Part shown: positions 15,124 through 22,987 of the stretch, piece after piece
How positions within the stretch are numbered: position 1 is the stretch's first letter
How the letters are laid out: each line of letters starts with the position of its first letter
NCBI GenBank assembly: GCA_902792295.1
Contig: CADAZC010000005.1
Span: 1-33,024, forward strand
Direction: 5' to 3'
Length of the DNA: 33,024 nt
Source: an uncultured Eubacteriales bacterium
GTDB lineage: Bacteria > Bacillota > Clostridia > Christensenellales > CAG-138
Program-made: the position numbers and the translations under genes
The notes under the pieces: model-generated
The model's input: the letters and a program-made list of their open reading frames with translations, nothing else
Told to the model about the DNA's origin: nothing
The model's database searches: none

Positions 15124-16193
15124 CAGTCCGTGACCTCTTTGGAAACGTATGGGCTCGTGCTCGCGGCAAGCAGAGCGCCGTAATCCGGCGTAAAGGAAAC
15201 CGTGTCGCCGACGCGGTACGTCTGTACCTTTGTCAGATCAAGCAAAAGGTGATCGGAACTTGCGCCGATGATCTCCACGTTCGGATCGAGCGGTGTCAGT
15301 CCGTCCGTCCGCACGTCCTGTCTGCCGATCGCGGCGATCCCGCGCAGCATCATGCCTTTGTCGACGTATTCGACCGTTTCACCGAACGCGTTTCTGCTCA
15401 GCGTGCCGATCGGATAGGACGGCTTCATCTTGCATTCGACAAGCGAGGCGTCGAGCTGAAACGCATCCTGATAACATCCTTCGATCGGCGTGTAGGTTCC
15501 GGGAATCATCCCGCACATCACGGACTCGCCGAGACGCAGATGGTTGATTCCTTTCGGAAGCGTTCCGTCGAGCAGAAGCTGCAAAGATGTGCTGTTTCCG
15601 CCTGAGATGACGGGGATGGGGAGGGAAAGCTCTTTCCTGAGACGTTCGGTGATCGAAACGAGCATGCCGAGGTTCTCGGAATCCGGCAGGACCGAACCGT
15701 AGCAGGTCAGGTTTGTGCCCGTTCCGTAAAGTTCGAGATGCGGGCATGCCTTCACCGTTTGCGCGGCTTTGAGAATCAGGTCCCAATCGCGGAAGAATAC
15801 GCCTTCGCGAAGATCGCCGAGGTCGATCATCAGAATCACGCGATGCAGTCTGTTACGCCTTGCGGCAGCTTTTTCGAGCGCAAGAATCGTATCGATCTCG
15901 CTTTCCAGACTGATCTCGGACGCGCTGACGATGTCCTCCGCAGCTTCCGGCATGCCGATGCGAAGCATCAGCTTCGGAAGACCGGATTGCGCCTTCAAAA
16001 GGTTTTCGATCCGCGAATCCGCCAGCATATCGCATCCGCTCCGATCGATGCAGTCGATCACCGCAGGATGCGCGCAGACGACCTTGGAAACAAGCGCGAT
16101 CGCAACGCCCTGCCGGTGCGCCGCGTCGACAAGCGTGCGCATGTTGTGCAGCAGTTTTTGCTTATGAATGATCAGTTTCGGATTTCGTTCCAT
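15123..16193 (-). CDS. orr: Ornithine racemase (alanine racemase fold)
   Basis: Orr interconverts L- and D-ornithine, supplying D-ornithine to the aminomutase OraSE. The 356-residue product is a fold-type III PLP enzyme. Lys37 in LVSKVVCAHP is the expected PLP Schiff-base lysine, followed by the barrel strands ILMIDLGDLREGV, ELYGTGTNLTCYG and ISGGNSTSLQ. A short C-terminal beta domain follows (PIGTLSRNAFGETVEYVDKG). It is recognised both from sequence and from position inside the ornithine operon; sequence alone would also allow a general amino acid racemase. GGAG lies 9 bases before the ATG. It overlaps the mutL-like gene by 22 bases. Confidence 0.9.
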   Translation of the reverse strand: MERNPKLIIHKQKLLHNMRTLVDAAHRQGVAIALVSKVVCAHPAVIDCIDRSGCDMLADSRIENLLKAQSGLPKLMLRIGMPEAAEDIVSASEISLESEIDTILALEKAAARRNRLHRVILMIDLGDLREGVFFRDWDLILKAAQTVKACPHLELYGTGTNLTCYGSVLPDSENLGMLVSITERLRKELSLPIPVISGGNSTSLQLLLDGTLPKGINHLRLGESVMCGMIPGTYTPIEGCYQDAFQLDASLVECKMKPSYPIGTLSRNAFGETVEYVDKGMMLRGIAAIGRQDVRTDGLTPLDPNVEIIGASSDHLLLDLTKVQTYRVGDTVSFTPDYGALLAASTSPYVSKEVTD

Positions 16194-17548
16194 CGAATGC
16201 TCTCCTTCAACAGACGCAGCGCGGATTCGGGGTCTTCTTTGGAAAGGACGCCGACCGACGCCATGATGTAATCGTTGTCGAACAGGACTTTGGCGGTCCC
16301 CGGTGTCGGAAGCAGCTGCATCCAGTTCTTGTTGCAGTCGGCGATCGTCCGCAAAATGCTTTCATGGTGCGGCAGCCGCGTCAGCGCGCCGCCGGTACCG
16401 ACGATCCAGCGGATCGCCGTCAGATCCTTGCCTTCGGCGATCGTTCGCCGTCCCTGCGGCGTGTAGAGATGCCGAAGTTTTCCCGCGTGGCGGTCAAGCG
16501 CGACAAGTCCCGCCTCAAGGCAAAGCCGTTCGGTGAGCCGAAACTGCGTTTCCGTCTCCGGGATCGGCTTGTATGCTTTCATGACGGCGTCCGTGTCGAT
16601 GCCGAGCTCCTTATCCAGCGCGTCCGTGCCCAGTCGATCGACGAGGTTGTGCGCGTTGATATAGAGCCCGAGATCGCCCTCGACCGTTCGTTTCGCCTTC
16701 GGTTCGGGCGAAGTCATCATCGAAACGATATCGGGGGACCCGTCCGTTACGGAATGTACGTCCGTCGTCGCACCGCCGATGTCGATCACGGCAAGGTCGC
16801 CGATCTCGTCGTATAAAAGCTGCGACGCAAGCATTACGCTGCCGGGCGTCGGCAAAATGGAACCGTTAACCATGTCGCGGATATGTTCCATACCGGGCGC
16901 GTTCACGATGTGCTTCTCGAACATGGCGTGAATGACCTTGCGCACGGATTCCACGTTCAGCTCGTCGAGCCGCGGATAGACGTTGTCCGCAATGGAAAGC
17001 GGAATGCCGTTTTCTTCTGCGATACGGGAAACGATCGTTCGGTTCTGTACGTTTCCGCAATAGATCACCGGCGTTTTGCGTCCGCTTCCGGCGATCGCCC
17101 GCATGTTGTAAACGGCGGTTTCGCGTTCGCCGTAATCGGTTCCGCCCGCAAGCAGAATGAGATTCGGGCGCGCGGCGTCAAGATCGTCGAGATCAAACTC
17201 GTTCATCTTTCCTGCGGTCGTCTGCACGATGATCGCGCCTGCGCCGAGCGCGGCGGCTTCCGCAGCGCGAACCGTCATATCGCGCACAAGTCCGTGCACG
17301 GTCATTCGCAACCCGCCCGCCGCGGAACCGGAAGCAAGCATCCGGTCATAGGTCAGCGTATGCTCGCCGGTATGCGAAAGAAGATCGTCAACGGCATTCT
17401 TCAGCCCGATCCGGACGTCGCCGTCCAATACCGTCGTGGGTGCTTTGCCCTGTGCGACGAAACGAGGCGACGTCGAACCGAGACCGTCGAATGCGTTGAC
17501 GATCGTCGTTGTCGATCCGATTTCCGCTACCAGTACGTTAACGTGCAT
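16172..17548 (-). CDS. MutL/GlmL-family ATPase, probable reactivation factor of the aminomutase
   Basis: The 458-residue protein has the actin-like ATPase (ASKHA) fold. Its phosphate-1 loop is VLVAEIGSTTT (residues 5-15), phosphate-2 is LAVIDIGGATTDV, and a C-terminal adenosine-type motif reads WIVGTGGALTRL. Relatives of this family (GlmL/MutL, not the DNA-repair MutL) accompany B12-dependent aminomutases and glutamate mutase, where they are thought to exchange damaged cobalamin. The same kind of gene sits in the ornithine clusters of amino-acid-fermenting clostridia. It overlaps oraE by 11 bases and orr by 22 bases. A role as OraSE reactivase is inference from family and location. Confidence 0.88.
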   Translation of the reverse strand: MHVNVLVAEIGSTTTIVNAFDGLGSTSPRFVAQGKAPTTVLDGDVRIGLKNAVDDLLSHTGEHTLTYDRMLASGSAAGGLRMTVHGLVRDMTVRAAEAAALGAGAIIVQTTAGKMNEFDLDDLDAARPNLILLAGGTDYGERETAVYNMRAIAGSGRKTPVIYCGNVQNRTIVSRIAEENGIPLSIADNVYPRLDELNVESVRKVIHAMFEKHIVNAPGMEHIRDMVNGSILPTPGSVMLASQLLYDEIGDLAVIDIGGATTDVHSVTDGSPDIVSMMTSPEPKAKRTVEGDLGLYINAHNLVDRLGTDALDKELGIDTDAVMKAYKPIPETETQFRLTERLCLEAGLVALDRHAGKLRHLYTPQGRRTIAEGKDLTAIRWIVGTGGALTRLPHHESILRTIADCNKNWMQLLPTPGTAKVLFDNDYIMASVGVLSKEDPESALRLLKESIRWNEIRN

Positions 17549-19769
17549 TCTGCTGTTCTCTTCTTGCGCGTTCCTTTACAAGGAAGGTTGCGACATGGTT
17601 GCCGTGCGAACCGCGTCCGAAGCCGACGTCCGCGCCCGCTTCACGCGCGCCTTCGTCGGTGACCTGTGTGCCGCCCGCAACGAACATCAGCTTGTCGCGC
17701 ACGCCCATTTCGCGGGCGATGCGGTCGACCTTGGCGATGTTCTTGTAATGGATATCGTCGTGCGAAATGATGCAGGACGCAAGCATGGCGTCCGCGTTCG
17801 TCTCGATCGCCGCCTGCACGAGCTTTTCGGGCGGAACGGAGGTGCCGAGGTAGATGCACTCGATGCCGTACTTCTCGATGCCGCCGTGCTTGATGTTCAG
17901 GATCTCACGGAGACCGACGGAATGTTCGTCGTCGCCGATCGTACCCGCAACGATACGCATCGGCTTCTTATCGATCGCGTCCCAAAGCTCGTCGTCGCTC
18001 AAAACGTCGGGTACGGTCGGGAGCTGCAGATCGTCCATATTGATCGAGAATGCAACCTTGCCTTTCATTTCGATGCGCGTACCCTCGGCGCGATGCATGA
18101 TCTCGCGGTTGATGACTTCGCAATCGGTCAGATTCATGCGCTTGCCGATCTCGAGCGCCGCCGCTTCCGCATGACGGACGTCGGTGGGGAAGAACATGGT
18201 CAGCATTACGGTGCCGTCCGCAAGCCATTCCATTTCGGGCTTAATGAGCTTTGCGTTCGGGCCCGCGTAATCCTTGACTTCATCCATGCGGAGATAAACG
18301 TTGTCGGTTTCGTCGAGTTCGTCAATATACTGGATCTTGTCGGGGCACTCGAACGTGCAGCCGCCGATGAGCTTCGCGGGATCGTCGACCGCGTCCGGAT
18401 CGTACTGCGCAACGTTGTTGTAGCCGTAATGCGCGGTGACCGGCGCGCAATAGTCCGCAGCGCGCTTGATGACCGTGCCGACGCCGATGCCGCCGTCGAT
18501 CTTGCGCGAAATGCCGTCGCCGTTGCGTTCGGGGAACATGCCGCTGTCGACAAAGAATCCCTCCTCGACGGAATTGAAGTATCCGCCGAGCTCGATCATG
18601 TTTTCAAGGAACAGGATCGCGCGTTCCTTGAGCTCGCGCGCCTTCTCACGCAGATAGCCGTCCTTCTTGAGCTCGACCATCTCCATGAGACCGTCCATGC
18701 CGACGAGCGCCTGTTTCGCGGTGTCGCATGCCTCGATGTTGTAGATATGCCACGGTACATTACGCCCTTCATCCGGCGTGATCGTGCTCTGGATATCCGC
18801 GCTCGTGAGCTTACTGATAACCATGTTGAGCACGTGCGTGACCGTCGCTTCGCGCGTGGACGCTTCGATATACTTTGTGTTCATCTGCGCGCGCATGCGG
18901 TACTCGTGGAACAGATCGCGCAGCGCGACCGCATAGGGCAGGTCCATATGGATGCACGGACCCGGCGTCGCCGTCGGAGGAACGGTGGACAGGCAGATGT
19001 TCTTTTTCTTCATGCCGACCTTCGCGGAGATCAGCGCGTTGATGCCGTGCTGCACCATCAGCTCCGGCATGACCTTCCATGCGTCGCGCGCGGTGGCGTT
19101 CGCATTGTGCGCGCCGTCGATCTGCGCCATATCCGCCCATGCCATGACCTTTTTTGATTCGCAGGCGTCGACGAACGACCGCACCATATTGATGTTGCGG
19201 TAAATGACGTTGTACTGCGGGTCCTGGTGCGCGCCGTTTACGCCTTCTTCAGCGAACATGACGGCAATATCGGGACCTGCCACGCCGGAAACGTAGCTGT
19301 GATAGTTGATCGGACGACCGACTTCATCTTCGATCATATCGAGCGCCTTGCGCTGTGCACGGACCTGCTTTCTGGTGACCGGAACGCCGCCGATGCCCTG
19401 CGGCGTACCCTCGATCAGACCATCGAAGTGGCTCTGCCCGGCGGTACGGATGACCATGATGTGGTCCGCGCCGTGATGCGCCGCCATACGCATGCGGCGG
19501 ATATCGTCTTCAAAACGTCCGGATGCGATCTCGGTCGTGATGACGGGGATCGGCTGCGGGTCGATATCGCCGAAATAATGAGCAGGCGGAAGTCCGACGC
19601 TGTCCTTCAGGGGCTTGCTGGCGTCTTCGTAGGTAAATGGACCCATTTGAAGACCCGGAACCGGCTCGCGCCAGGTCCAGCCGCGGCGGCGGGGATGATA
19701 GTGCTCGAGGTCCTTCAGAATCTCGGCAACGTCGATCTTGGTGTCTTTGTCAAGCTTGTATTCGCTCAT
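17538..19769 (-). CDS. oraE: D-ornithine 4,5-aminomutase, large subunit (B12- and PLP-binding)
   Basis: OraE with OraS moves the terminal amino group of D-ornithine to C4, forming 2,4-diaminopentanoate by radical chemistry with adenosylcobalamin and PLP. The 743-residue length is right for the family. The C-terminal Rossmann-like B12 domain contains DEHSVG (residues 614-619), in which His616 would be the lower cobalt ligand. Lys627, in NIKHGG, matches the PLP lysine (Lys629 of the characterised C. sticklandii enzyme, from memory). The N-terminal barrel fills the rest (GIGGVPVTRKQVRAQ, HSYVSGVAGPD). It overlaps oraS in an ATGA arrangement, ensuring equal synthesis of the subunits. Confidence 0.96.
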   Translation of the reverse strand: MSEYKLDKDTKIDVAEILKDLEHYHPRRRGWTWREPVPGLQMGPFTYEDASKPLKDSVGLPPAHYFGDIDPQPIPVITTEIASGRFEDDIRRMRMAAHHGADHIMVIRTAGQSHFDGLIEGTPQGIGGVPVTRKQVRAQRKALDMIEDEVGRPINYHSYVSGVAGPDIAVMFAEEGVNGAHQDPQYNVIYRNINMVRSFVDACESKKVMAWADMAQIDGAHNANATARDAWKVMPELMVQHGINALISAKVGMKKKNICLSTVPPTATPGPCIHMDLPYAVALRDLFHEYRMRAQMNTKYIEASTREATVTHVLNMVISKLTSADIQSTITPDEGRNVPWHIYNIEACDTAKQALVGMDGLMEMVELKKDGYLREKARELKERAILFLENMIELGGYFNSVEEGFFVDSGMFPERNGDGISRKIDGGIGVGTVIKRAADYCAPVTAHYGYNNVAQYDPDAVDDPAKLIGGCTFECPDKIQYIDELDETDNVYLRMDEVKDYAGPNAKLIKPEMEWLADGTVMLTMFFPTDVRHAEAAALEIGKRMNLTDCEVINREIMHRAEGTRIEMKGKVAFSINMDDLQLPTVPDVLSDDELWDAIDKKPMRIVAGTIGDDEHSVGLREILNIKHGGIEKYGIECIYLGTSVPPEKLVQAAIETNADAMLASCIISHDDIHYKNIAKVDRIAREMGVRDKLMFVAGGTQVTDEGAREAGADVGFGRGSHGNHVATFLVKERARREQQNAR

Positions 19770-20131
19770 GCGTTTTCACCTCCGAACAATGCTTCGGCTT
19801 CTTCCCATGCGCCGTTATTCATCAGCTTCAGACCCGCCGTGCGGACGTCGGTGCCGTCCTTTTTCGACAGACGGTAGACAACGTTGCCCGCGCCGTGCTC
19901 CATCAGGTTATGCTCCATGCATCCCTCCACGAGCGCCTTTGCTTCGAGGGACGAGAATCCCATGCGCAAAAGCACGCTGCGTTCGATCGCGGGCGTCGTG
20001 TTCTCATAACCGAGCTTCAGCAGCGGATCGATGAGCTCTTCGATCAAAGACCAGAAACGGGTTTCGAGCTCTGCATCGGTAAGATCCTTCAGATGCTCTC
20101 TGCGAATTTCAAAATCGTCGTCGCGTTTCAT
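19766..20131 (-). CDS. oraS: D-ornithine 4,5-aminomutase, small subunit
   Basis: The 121-residue acidic protein (MKRDDDFEIRREHLKDLTD, then DAELETRFW and TPAIERSVLLRMGFSSLEA) is the small subunit that associates with OraE; it has no cofactor motif of its own. Identification rests on these family-typical stretches, on size and on position immediately before oraE. It overlaps ortB by 4 bases (ATGA) and oraE by 4 bases, so translation is chained through the mutase pair. Confidence 0.95.
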   Translation of the reverse strand: MKRDDDFEIRREHLKDLTDAELETRFWSLIEELIDPLLKLGYENTTPAIERSVLLRMGFSSLEAKALVEGCMEHNLMEHGAGNVVYRLSKKDGTDVRTAGLKLMNNGAWEEAEALFGGENA

Positions 20132-21522
20132 GCAAGATGCTCCTTTACAAATTCTCTGTTCGTCTTGGTTTCCGCCGCGAGGAAGTCGATATCGGCGTCC
20201 GTCGGCTGTTTGCCGGTCATCTTGATCGCGTTGTGGATCAGCGAAGTGCGGAGATGCGTCATGTCGGCGGGTCGCGCCTTGATCAGCGACGGATGGGAGG
20301 GGAGGACAATGCTCTTGCCCGGGACTTCCTCCTCCGGATTGCCGAAGTGAATGTCGATGCCGTTGCTGCGCGCAAAGCTCAGCTGTGCGTTGACGTGTTT
20401 GCCGGCGCCGGTATACTCGGTCTCCTGCACGACGATGATCCTGTCCTTCGGCATCGTCTGCGAAAGCGCAAACGCGGCCGCAAGGGACGTGTTGCCCGCA
20501 GGACCTTTCTCCATGCCTTCAAGTGCGGCAAGCATTTCCGTGGTATAGAAGACCTCGCCCTGATTGACGGTTACGTAGCGATCCATGTAGCGCAGCGGTC
20601 TTGCGGCGCTTCTCGGAACGTCGCTGCGGTCCGGCCACGTCGAGAACGGCATGCCGAAGCCGGTATGACCGGTCGTAAAGGATTTCAGGTTGAACTGGTG
20701 ATCGCTCGCCATGTGCAGACCGGAAAGATTGACGCTTGCCGCCACGACTTCCGCCTTGCTGCCCGCCTTCAAAAGACCGCGCGCGGTTCCCGTGAGGTTG
20801 CCGCCGCCGGCGTTCGTGCAAACGACGACGTCCGGATCCCTGCCGAGCATCAGACGGCACTGCTGTGCAATCTCGTAGCCGAGCGTTTCGACGCCAGCGA
20901 TGCCGAACGGCGTATACAGCGAAGCGTTGAAGTAGTCGGTTTCTTCGAGCATGCGCAGAAACATATAGAACAGTTCCGGACCGACCGTGAGCTGTACGAC
21001 TTCCGCGCCGAGCGCTTCGCACTTCCTCGCCTTTTCGATGATTTCCGGCTGACCGACGCCCTTGGAGTCAAAGCACTCCTGCACAACGATGCACTTCAGA
21101 CCCGCCTTTGCGGCGCAGGCGGCAACCGCCGCGCCGTAGTTGCCGGACGTTGCGGAGATGACGCCTTTGTAGCCCATCTTCTTCGCCTGATGAATGCTCG
21201 TCGAGGCACGGCGCACCTTGAAGCTGCCGGAGAGGTTGGACGCTTCATCCTTGACGAAGATCCGTGCGCCCATTCCGGCGGGCGCGCAGGCGCGTGCCAA
21301 CGCGGTCAGATTCTTGAGCTCGTAAAGCGGCGTGTTGCCGATCTGGAATTCTTCGGTCTGGATCTTGCGGACGGCGTCGAGCGTGTAGCCGGTCGCCGCC
21401 ATCATCGCTTCGTAATCGAACGCAATGGAGCCGCTTTCAAAGAGATCGTAGTCCATTCCGACGGCGCGCTTCATGATCTCGTTTTTACGCGCCATCACGG
21501 CAGAATAACTGTTGTCAAGCAT
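20128..21522 (-). CDS. ortB: 2-amino-4-ketopentanoate thiolase, beta (PLP) subunit
   Basis: OrtAB cleaves 2-amino-4-oxopentanoate with coenzyme A to alanine and acetyl-CoA, the energy-yielding end of oxidative ornithine degradation. The 464-residue protein is a fold-type II PLP enzyme resembling threonine synthase: GNTPLYELKNL (residues 62-72), PLP lysine Lys102 in SGSFKVRRAS, and a Gly-rich phosphate loop CTNAGGGNLTGTA. Length and context agree with OrtB. It overlaps ortA by 8 bases and oraS by 4. Confidence 0.95.
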   Translation of the reverse strand: MLDNSYSAVMARKNEIMKRAVGMDYDLFESGSIAFDYEAMMAATGYTLDAVRKIQTEEFQIGNTPLYELKNLTALARACAPAGMGARIFVKDEASNLSGSFKVRRASTSIHQAKKMGYKGVISATSGNYGAAVAACAAKAGLKCIVVQECFDSKGVGQPEIIEKARKCEALGAEVVQLTVGPELFYMFLRMLEETDYFNASLYTPFGIAGVETLGYEIAQQCRLMLGRDPDVVVCTNAGGGNLTGTARGLLKAGSKAEVVAASVNLSGLHMASDHQFNLKSFTTGHTGFGMPFSTWPDRSDVPRSAARPLRYMDRYVTVNQGEVFYTTEMLAALEGMEKGPAGNTSLAAAFALSQTMPKDRIIVVQETEYTGAGKHVNAQLSFARSNGIDIHFGNPEEEVPGKSIVLPSHPSLIKARPADMTHLRTSLIHNAIKMTGKQPTDADIDFLAAETKTNREFVKEHLA

Positions 21523-21823
21523 TGTTTCTACCTCCGAACAGAATGTCCTTCACGGTTTCCTCGATCTGATCGAGCTCCGGAACATAATCCCCGAAATTGT
21601 GCTTAAAGGAAGGATTCACGGCGCACATGGTCCCCGTGACCGTGCGTCCCGTCTTGGTGACGATCGTTACAACGTCGCCGATCTCGGCCTCGTCGTTTAC
21701 AAGATGCCCCTTGACCCACATTTCGAGCGGGACGTGACGCGTATCTTCGGGAATGTTCGTTGCGCGTTCTTCGGGCTTCAGAACGTCGATATGGATCTGT
21801 ACCCAGTCGTTTTTCTTTGCCAT
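21515..21823 (-). CDS. ortA: 2-amino-4-ketopentanoate thiolase, alpha subunit
   Basis: The 102-residue protein is the small subunit of the OrtAB thiolase. Recognisable stretches are WVQIHIDVLKPEERA near the start, PLEMWVKGHL, and RTVTGTMCAVNPSFKHNFGDYVPEL toward the end, split here by position but contiguous in the protein. No catalytic motif of its own is evident. It begins 10 bases after the ord stop and overlaps ortB by 8 bases, the same order as in known ornithine-fermenting clostridia. Confidence 0.93.
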   Translation of the reverse strand: MAKKNDWVQIHIDVLKPEERATNIPEDTRHVPLEMWVKGHLVNDEAEIGDVVTIVTKTGRTVTGTMCAVNPSFKHNFGDYVPELDQIEETVKDILFGGRNNA

Positions 21824-21833
21824 TGTCTGCTCC

Positions 21834-22877
21834 TTATTTGTTCAGATAGTTGCGCATATCGCCCATGATCGCATGCGGAACGGGCAGGTCGATCATCGTC
21901 TTGAGACCCGGCGTTGCATTGAGAACGTGAGGGATCATATTGACGCACATTGCAATCGTGCCGATGCCGCCGTTGACTTCCGGCTTGATCTGCATATTGA
22001 CGTTCGGCGTACCGGTCAGCGTGATATAATCGCCCGTATAGGTGCCTTCGAGTTCCGGCTCGATCTGCTGCGGATGGATCATGTCGATCATGACCTTGTC
22101 GCCGATATAGCCCTGACCGGTCATGTTGACGCCCGCAACGTCGCCCGCCTTGGCAAAGCCGTACGGGGATTTGCGGTCGACGGAGGTGACGATCGGCTTC
22201 ATCTGCTGTTCAAAGCGGTCGATCTCAAAGCCGAGCGCTTCACCGATCATGCCGACGGACTCCGCAAAGCCGACGTGACCCGCAAGCGTACCGTCCTTGC
22301 AGCCCTTTTCAAACTGCTCGACGGTGAGTCCGACGCCCTGTTCTTCCATAACGGCGGGACCGAAGGGGGAGAGGGAATTGACGCGCTTGCAGAGAACGTG
22401 TTCGACGTCCGTCATGCAGCCGGAAAGACAGATCGCAAGCAGGTCCATCATCAGACCGGGATTGATTCCCGTACCGAGAACCGAAACGCCCGCACCCTTT
22501 GCAAGAGCGTCCATCTTGTCAGCAAGATCCGGATTCTGCGCACGCGGATAGCTCATTTCTTCCGCGGTGGAAATGACATTGACGCCTTTCTCGATCAGAT
22601 GGCAAATTTTCGGGTATGCTTTCTTGGTGAACGAATCGGTTGCAAGAATGCAGAGATCGGGTTTCGGCGTCAGCGCGGCGTCGATATCGCCGATGACCTT
22701 CACGTCGTTCCTGTCGCCGCGTTCCACACCCAAAAGATCATAAATGCTCTTGCCGACGCGATCCGGATGAATGTCGCAAACGCCGGTGATCTCCACGCCT
22801 TTTTTGGTCAGCAGGACCTTCGCGATGCCGCTGCCCATTGCACCGAATCCCCAAAGTGCTACTTGAATCTGTTTCAT
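21834..22877 (-). CDS. ord: 2,4-diaminopentanoate dehydrogenase
   Basis: Ord oxidatively deaminates 2,4-diaminopentanoate, the product of OraSE, to 2-amino-4-oxopentanoate with NAD(P)+. The 347-residue protein starts with a dinucleotide-binding fold, VALWGFGAMGSGIAK (Gly10-Phe-Gly12-Ala-Met-Gly15). It continues like a dihydrodipicolinate reductase relative, with the family stretches GVNVISTAEEMSYP, GTGINPGLMMDLL and FEIDRFEQQM. It is the first gene of the ornithine operon, preceded by AGGAGG and a strong promoter, with a palindrome at the expected start of transcription. Confidence 0.96.
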   Translation of the reverse strand: MKQIQVALWGFGAMGSGIAKVLLTKKGVEITGVCDIHPDRVGKSIYDLLGVERGDRNDVKVIGDIDAALTPKPDLCILATDSFTKKAYPKICHLIEKGVNVISTAEEMSYPRAQNPDLADKMDALAKGAGVSVLGTGINPGLMMDLLAICLSGCMTDVEHVLCKRVNSLSPFGPAVMEEQGVGLTVEQFEKGCKDGTLAGHVGFAESVGMIGEALGFEIDRFEQQMKPIVTSVDRKSPYGFAKAGDVAGVNMTGQGYIGDKVMIDMIHPQQIEPELEGTYTGDYITLTGTPNVNMQIKPEVNGGIGTIAMCVNMIPHVLNATPGLKTMIDLPVPHAIMGDMRNYLNK

Positions 22878-22903
22878 TTCTTTCCTCCTTCGATTTTTCG
22901 AAT

Positions 22904-22917
22904 AATCGATATCGATT
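22904..22917. promoter_or_regulatory. 14-bp palindrome, candidate operator of the ornithine operon
   Basis: AATCGATATCGATT is a perfect palindrome starting one base downstream of the ord -10 box, so it covers the expected transcription start near 22912. This is a classic repressor position. The window is rich in CGAT words, so chance cannot be excluded. Confidence 0.4.
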
Positions 22918-22918
22918 T

Positions 22919-22947
22919 ATTATACAACGAAACATTTTTTCCTGCAA
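22919..22947 (-). promoter_or_regulatory. Promoter of the ornithine degradation operon
   Basis: On the minus strand TTGCAG (22942-22947), 17 bases, and perfect TATAAT (22919-22924). The leader is only about 35 bases long, leaving no room for a riboswitch. Confidence 0.8.
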
Positions 22948-22948
22948 G

Positions 22949-22972
22949 AAAAAAGCGCCCCGAACGGCGCTT
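22949..22972 (-). terminator. Terminator of the cysteine desulfurase-like gene
   Basis: The stem AAGCGCC/GGCGCTT (22953-22959 with 22966-22972, loop 22960-22965) is followed by a T run on the minus strand. It lies 15 bases after the stop and directly before the ord promoter. Confidence 0.88.
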
Positions 22973-22987
22973 ATGAAACTATATATT

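Noticed and set aside
17436..19157. A 573-codon open frame on the plus strand opposite oraE
   Set aside because: Antisense to a complete oraE with cofactor motifs; composition looks like a frame shadow.
22878..22918. Cobalamin or other riboswitch upstream of the B12-dependent ornithine operon
   Set aside because: The leader between the expected transcription start and the ATG is only about 35 bases, too short for any known riboswitch of this kind.
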